Source: Opitutia bacterium (GTDB lineage Bacteria; Verrucomicrobiota; Verrucomicrobiia; Opitutales; Opitutaceae). From it: a stretch of DNA of 7,707 nucleotides. A model generated the notes under the pieces. It had not been told where the DNA came from. It saw only the letters and a list, made by a program, of their open reading frames with translations, and did not search any database. A program made the translations under genes and the position numbers. Positions 5,476-7,707 of the stretch are shown in pieces (the first letter of the stretch is position 1; every line of letters begins with the position of its first letter). The stretch is taken from positions 1 to 7,707 of the forward strand of contig PMKA01000144.1 in the NCBI GenBank assembly GCA_003157575.1. Direction: 5' to 3'.

Positions 5476-5849
5476 TGACTTCTGACACGCTCACACTCTC
5501 GCGGCTGCGTTTTTTCGCCCATCATGGCGTCCTGCCTGAGGAGGTGGCGCGCGGCCAGGAATTCGAGGTCACGGTGCACCTGGAATTCCCCCTGGACGTG
5601 GCCGGCCGCGCCGACGACCTCAGCCTGACGGTCGACTACCGCGCGGTTCAGGAAGTCGTCCGCGGGGTCATGGAGCGACCGCCGCGGAAACTCGTGGAAG
5701 CGCTTGCGGAGGCGGTGGCGGCGGAGATCCTCCGGGCGTTTCCGCTGGTGCAGGCGGTCGGAGTCGAGGTTGTGAAACCCAGACCGCCGGTCGATTTTGC
5801 CAGCAGCGGGCTGGTGGTGCGGATTCGGCGTGTGCGGGCGGGCGCCTGA
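5475..5849 (+). CDS. folB: Dihydroneopterin aldolase
   Basis: A 124-residue FolB, which cleaves 7,8-dihydroneopterin to 6-hydroxymethyl-7,8-dihydropterin and glycolaldehyde, the step before FolK. Motifs: FFAHHGVLPEE with the conserved acidic residue near 22-23, GQEFEVTVHLEF (27-38), DDLSLTVDY (47-55), KLVEALAEAVAAEIL (72-86) with substrate-binding Glu75, and VEVVKPRPPV with the catalytic Lys101. Length is normal. The ATG at 5475 shares its A with the last base of the folP TGA, implying coupled translation by re-initiation. A TTG twelve bases upstream is in frame but unnecessary. The natural operon continues with folK after a 215-base gap. Confidence 0.95.
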   Translation: MTSDTLTLSRLRFFAHHGVLPEEVARGQEFEVTVHLEFPLDVAGRADDLSLTVDYRAVQEVVRGVMERPPRKLVEALAEAVAAEILRAFPLVQAVGVEVVKPRPPVDFASSGLVVRIRRVRAGA

Positions 5850-5878
5850 GTCATGACGAAAACACATCCAGAACCATA

Positions 5879-5912
5879 CCATTTTACAGGAGGCAACGGA
5901 GGAAACGGAGAG
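5879..5912 (+). repeat. TTTTACAGGAGG-type repeat, copy 6
   Basis: The copy reads CCATTTTACA followed by GGAGGCAAC, GGAGGAAAC and GGAGAG, the same 9-bp-period form as copies 1, 3 and 4. It lies alone between folB and folK, 29 bases after the folB stop, with no GxxExxY gene nearby. The bases after it (AGTATT...AATACT, from 5911) can form a small stem. Confidence 0.85.
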
Positions 5913-5933
5913 TATTTGAAGAGCGAGAATACT

Positions 5934-6004
5934 GCCGAGCCGAAACAGGGAGTTTCTGCGCGGCTCGGCGGGAGCTCCGACAGGAGTCGCGAGTCTTTGT
6001 CGGA
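5934..6004. other. Hairpin-rich folB-folK spacer
   Basis: GCCGAGCC (5934-5941) pairs with GGCTCGGC (5962-5969) and encloses GAAAC-AGGGA-GTTTC (5942-5956). A second stem, TCCGACA (5976-5982) with TGTCGGA (5998-6004), follows. The two structured blocks come directly after the repeat copy at 5879-5912. They may attenuate or stabilise the folate transcript or be part of an inserted element; neither is shown. A 65-residue frame across the spacer has no family features. Confidence 0.5.
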
Positions 6005-6064
6005 CGTCGCCCTCCACGTTGTCGGCAAGGTTCGAATGCCCAATCTGTGACTGACATGGCGAAT

Positions 6065-6574
6065 ATGACACGGCAGGCGTTCATCGGAGTCGGAGCCAAT
6101 CTCGGCGACCGTTGGGCGACGATCAGCGGGGCAGTGGCGGCGCTGGCGGCAACTCCGGGCGTTAGTGCGCTGGAGTCGTCGGCTGTGTACGCGACGGCCC
6201 CCGTGGGAGTCCTGGACCAGCCGAAGTTTCTCAACCTCGTCGTGGGAATCGAGACAAGCCTGCGCCCCGGGCCGCTGCTGATTGTTCTGCACGCGCTGGA
6301 AGACGCCGCGGGCCGGCGGCGCGCGCATGAGGTGCGCTGGGGGCCGCGTCCGCTGGATCTCGATCTGCTCCTTTATGAAGGCGAGGAACGGGCCGATGCG
6401 GAGCTGGTCCTGCCGCACCCGCGCATGTGGGAACGGGCGTTCGTGCTCGTGCCCCTGCGCGAGCTGCTCGGGCGGTCCGCGCGGTTCTCGCGGCCGGTGT
6501 GGGAGGATTTGCGTACGCGGCTTGCGCTGACCGATACGCCGGATGACGGCGTGGTCCGCTGGGAGTGTGCCTGA
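6065..6574 (+). CDS. folK: 6-hydroxymethyl-7,8-dihydropterin pyrophosphokinase (HPPK)
   Basis: FolK transfers pyrophosphate from ATP to 6-hydroxymethyl-7,8-dihydropterin, making the substrate of FolP. With the ATG at 6065 it has 169 residues, near the usual length. Motifs: AFIGVGANLGDR (5-16), SSAVYATAPVG (38-48), DQPKFLNLVV (51-60), then RRRAHEVRWGPRPLDLDLLL (84-103) with Trp92, Arg95 and the metal-binding Asp98 and Asp100, and LPHPRMWERAFVLVPL (116-131) with His118. An ATG at 6056 and a GTG at 6047 are in-frame alternatives; 6065 was chosen because MTRQAFIGVGANLGD matches the normal family start. No clear Shine-Dalgarno precedes any of them. It is separated from folB by the repeat and hairpins but is probably still co-transcribed. 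Confidence 0.94.
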   Translation: MTRQAFIGVGANLGDRWATISGAVAALAATPGVSALESSAVYATAPVGVLDQPKFLNLVVGIETSLRPGPLLIVLHALEDAAGRRRAHEVRWGPRPLDLDLLLYEGEERADAELVLPHPRMWERAFVLVPLRELLGRSARFSRPVWEDLRTRLALTDTPDDGVVRWECA

Positions 6575-6592
6575 GCCGGAACGTGCTATCCC

Positions 6593-6700
6593 GTAGGGTC
6601 GCCGCTTGCGGCGGACCAAAACCTCGGCGAAAGCCGATGGCGGACCACGTGGGCTCATCGATCCCGGGTTCTCAGGCCCGGCGGCGAGCGCCGGCCCTAC
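6593..6700 (+). repeat. GTAGGG...CCCTAC structured element, unit 1
   Basis: A 108-base unit begins GTAGGG and ends CCCTAC, so its ends can pair. Inside are three stems: GGTC-GCCGC / GCGGC-g-GACC (6597-6617, TT at the tip), TCGGC-GAAA-GCCGA (6624-6637, a GNRA tetraloop), and CCGGCG-GCGAG-CGCCGG (6678-6694). Similarity to unit 2 begins 11 bases earlier, at CGTGCT (6582). It may be a MITE-like or REP-like element or a structured RNA. It follows the folK stop by only 18 bases. Confidence 0.75.
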
Positions 6701-6714
6701 GTTCGTGCTTTCCT

Positions 6715-6804
6715 GTAGGGTCGCCGCAAGCGGCGGACCAAAGCCTCGGCGAAAGCTGGCGACGGATTTTGGCACGACGGCCCGGACGCGAGGTCCGGCC
6801 CTAC
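6715..6804 (+). repeat. GTAGGG...CCCTAC structured element, unit 2
   Basis: A 90-base diverged copy of unit 1, offset by 122 bases over the aligned part and missing some of the segment between the second and third stems. The same stems occur: GGTC-GCCGC / GCGGC-g-GACC (6719-6739, AA at the tip), TCGGC-GAAA-GCTGG (6746-6759, two G-T pairs), and CCGGAC-GCGAG-GTCCGG (6782-6798). The third stem differs from unit 1 at two positions on each side, yet pairing and the GCGAG loop are kept. The 82 bases between this unit and tgt show no further feature. Confidence 0.75.
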
Positions 6805-6886
6805 GCGCAGGGCCGCAGCCGCCACCCCCCGGGCCCGTCAAAACCGTTTGCCTTCGCGGAGCCCGGCGGCGAGTCTGCGGCACTTC

Positions 6887-7707
6887 ATGCCGGCTCATTT
6901 CACTCTTCTAAAGACGGACACCGCCACCGCGGCGCGAACCGGGCGGCTGATCACGCTTCACGGAGTTGTGGATACGCCGATCTTCATGCCGGTGGGGACG
7001 CAGGGAACCGTCAAGGCCGTCACGCCGGTCCACCTCCACGAAATCGGAGCCCAGATCATCCTCGGCAACACCTACCACCTCAACCTGCGGCCGGGGTCGG
7101 ATCTCATCCGTGATCTTGGAGGGCTGCACAAATTCATGGGCTGGGACGGGCCGATCCTCACCGACAGCGGCGGGTTCCAGGTTTTCAGCCTGGCGAAGCT
7201 GCGCGAGGTGCGCGACGACGGGATCGCGTTCCAATCGCATCTGGACGGCGCGAGCGTTTTCCTGGGCCCCCGCGAAGTCATGGGCATCCAGCGGAATCTG
7301 GGCGCGGATGTGGCGATGGTGCTGGACGAATGCCCGCCGTGGCCCTGCGAACGCGAGGTCTGCGCCCGCGCGGTCGAGCGGAGCCGCCGGTGGGCGGCCG
7401 CATGTCTGGACGCCGCCGTGGAGAGCGGTTTCCTGGCGGCGGGGCACCATGTGTTTGCGATCGTCCAGGGATCGACGTTCGACGATCTCCGGCGCGAGGC
7501 AGCGCAGTCCCTGGCGGCGCTCGATTTTCCGGGTTACGCCATCGGAGGCGTGAGCGTGGGCGAGCCCGAGCCGGAGATGCTGAAGCAGGTGGGCGCCACG
7601 ACGCCGTACCTGCCGGCGGACAGGCCGCGGTACACGATGGGGCTCGGCACACCGCCGCAATTGCTGCGGATGATCGCACTCGGCGTCGACATGTTCGACT
7701 GCGTGCT
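6887..7707 (+). CDS. tgt: tRNA-guanine transglycosylase, 3'-truncated by the window edge
   Basis: Tgt replaces guanine-34 of GUN-anticodon tRNAs with a 7-deazaguanine (preQ1 in bacteria) during queuosine synthesis. The first 273 codons are visible, with no stop before the edge. Motifs: TPIFMPVGTQGTVKAVTP (about 34-51), IILGNTYHLNLRPG, GPILTDSGGFQVFSL with the active-site Asp of the DSGGFQ loop, AMVLDECPPWP, YAIGGVSVGEP, RYTMGLGTPPQLL and DMFDCV, which contains the nucleophilic Asp region. The zinc-binding C-terminal part lies beyond the window. The usual VQGG substrate loop reads AIVQGSTFDD, with Ser in place of the second Gly. The ATG at 6887 (MPAHFTLLKTDTATAARTG) gives a normal N-terminus; no clear Shine-Dalgarno is seen. 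Confidence 0.96.
   Translation, partial: MPAHFTLLKTDTATAARTGRLITLHGVVDTPIFMPVGTQGTVKAVTPVHLHEIGAQIILGNTYHLNLRPGSDLIRDLGGLHKFMGWDGPILTDSGGFQVFSLAKLREVRDDGIAFQSHLDGASVFLGPREVMGIQRNLGADVAMVLDECPPWPCEREVCARAVERSRRWAAACLDAAVESGFLAAGHHVFAIVQGSTFDDLRREAAQSLAALDFPGYAIGGVSVGEPEPEMLKQVGATTPYLPADRPRYTMGLGTPPQLLRMIALGVDMFDCV

Noticed and set aside
5853..6050. A possible 65-residue gene between folB and folK
   Set aside because: It reads through the dispersed repeat and hairpin arms, has no family features, and its stop overlaps alternative folK starts only by chance.
5648..6898. A 416-codon open frame on the minus strand
   Set aside because: It runs antisense through folB, the spacer, folK and the repeat units, which have clear family motifs; its translation is Arg/Pro-rich and has no recognisable domain. 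Long empty frames are expected at this GC content.
6565..7113. A 182-codon plus-strand frame starting at the folK end
   Set aside because: It translates the repeat units and then the wrong frame of tgt, whose own frame has unmistakable motifs.

Overview
This is a GC-rich bacterial window (roughly two-thirds G+C by eye) with ordinary housekeeping genes, densely packed on both strands and interrupted by short dispersed repeats. No taxonomic marker gene is present. Weak Shine-Dalgarno sequences, a GxxExxY gene bounded by copies of a TTTTACAGGAGG-type repeat, and GTAGGG...CCCTAC structured elements make me favour Verrucomicrobiota (an Opitutaceae-like genome). That placement rests on memory of similar genomes and is an inference.

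Layout. At the left edge is the 3' two-thirds of dprA (+), converging on a HIT-family hydrolase gene (-), with strong hairpins between them. From about 1157 to 1816 lies an accessory patch: four copies of a short repeat and a GxxExxY (PD-(D/E)XK-fold) gene bounded by two inverted copies of that repeat. To its right, all on the minus strand, are an unrecognised 158-residue gene, nrdR (overlapping it by ATGA), and a pabA/trpG-type glutaminase. Further right is a glycine-rich predicted lipoprotein. From about 4540 to 6574 the plus strand carries three folate genes, folP-folB-folK. folP and folB overlap as TGATG; folB and folK are separated by a repeat copy and a hairpin-rich spacer. Between folK and tgt are two related units that can fold into a closed multi-hairpin structure. 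The 5' part of tgt runs off the right edge.

How the genes work together. pabA (4-aminobenzoate supply), folP (dihydropteroate synthase), folB (dihydroneopterin aldolase) and folK (HPPK) form a partial folate pathway split over two strands. NrdR represses ribonucleotide reductase genes, Tgt inserts a 7-deazaguanine into tRNA, and DprA loads RecA onto incoming DNA during transformation.

The most interesting parts are non-coding: (i) a six-copy repeat built on a 9-bp period, two copies of which frame the GxxExxY gene and even supply its stop codon, and (ii) the two GTAGGG...CCCTAC units, which keep the same three hairpins with compensatory base changes and a GAAA tetraloop.
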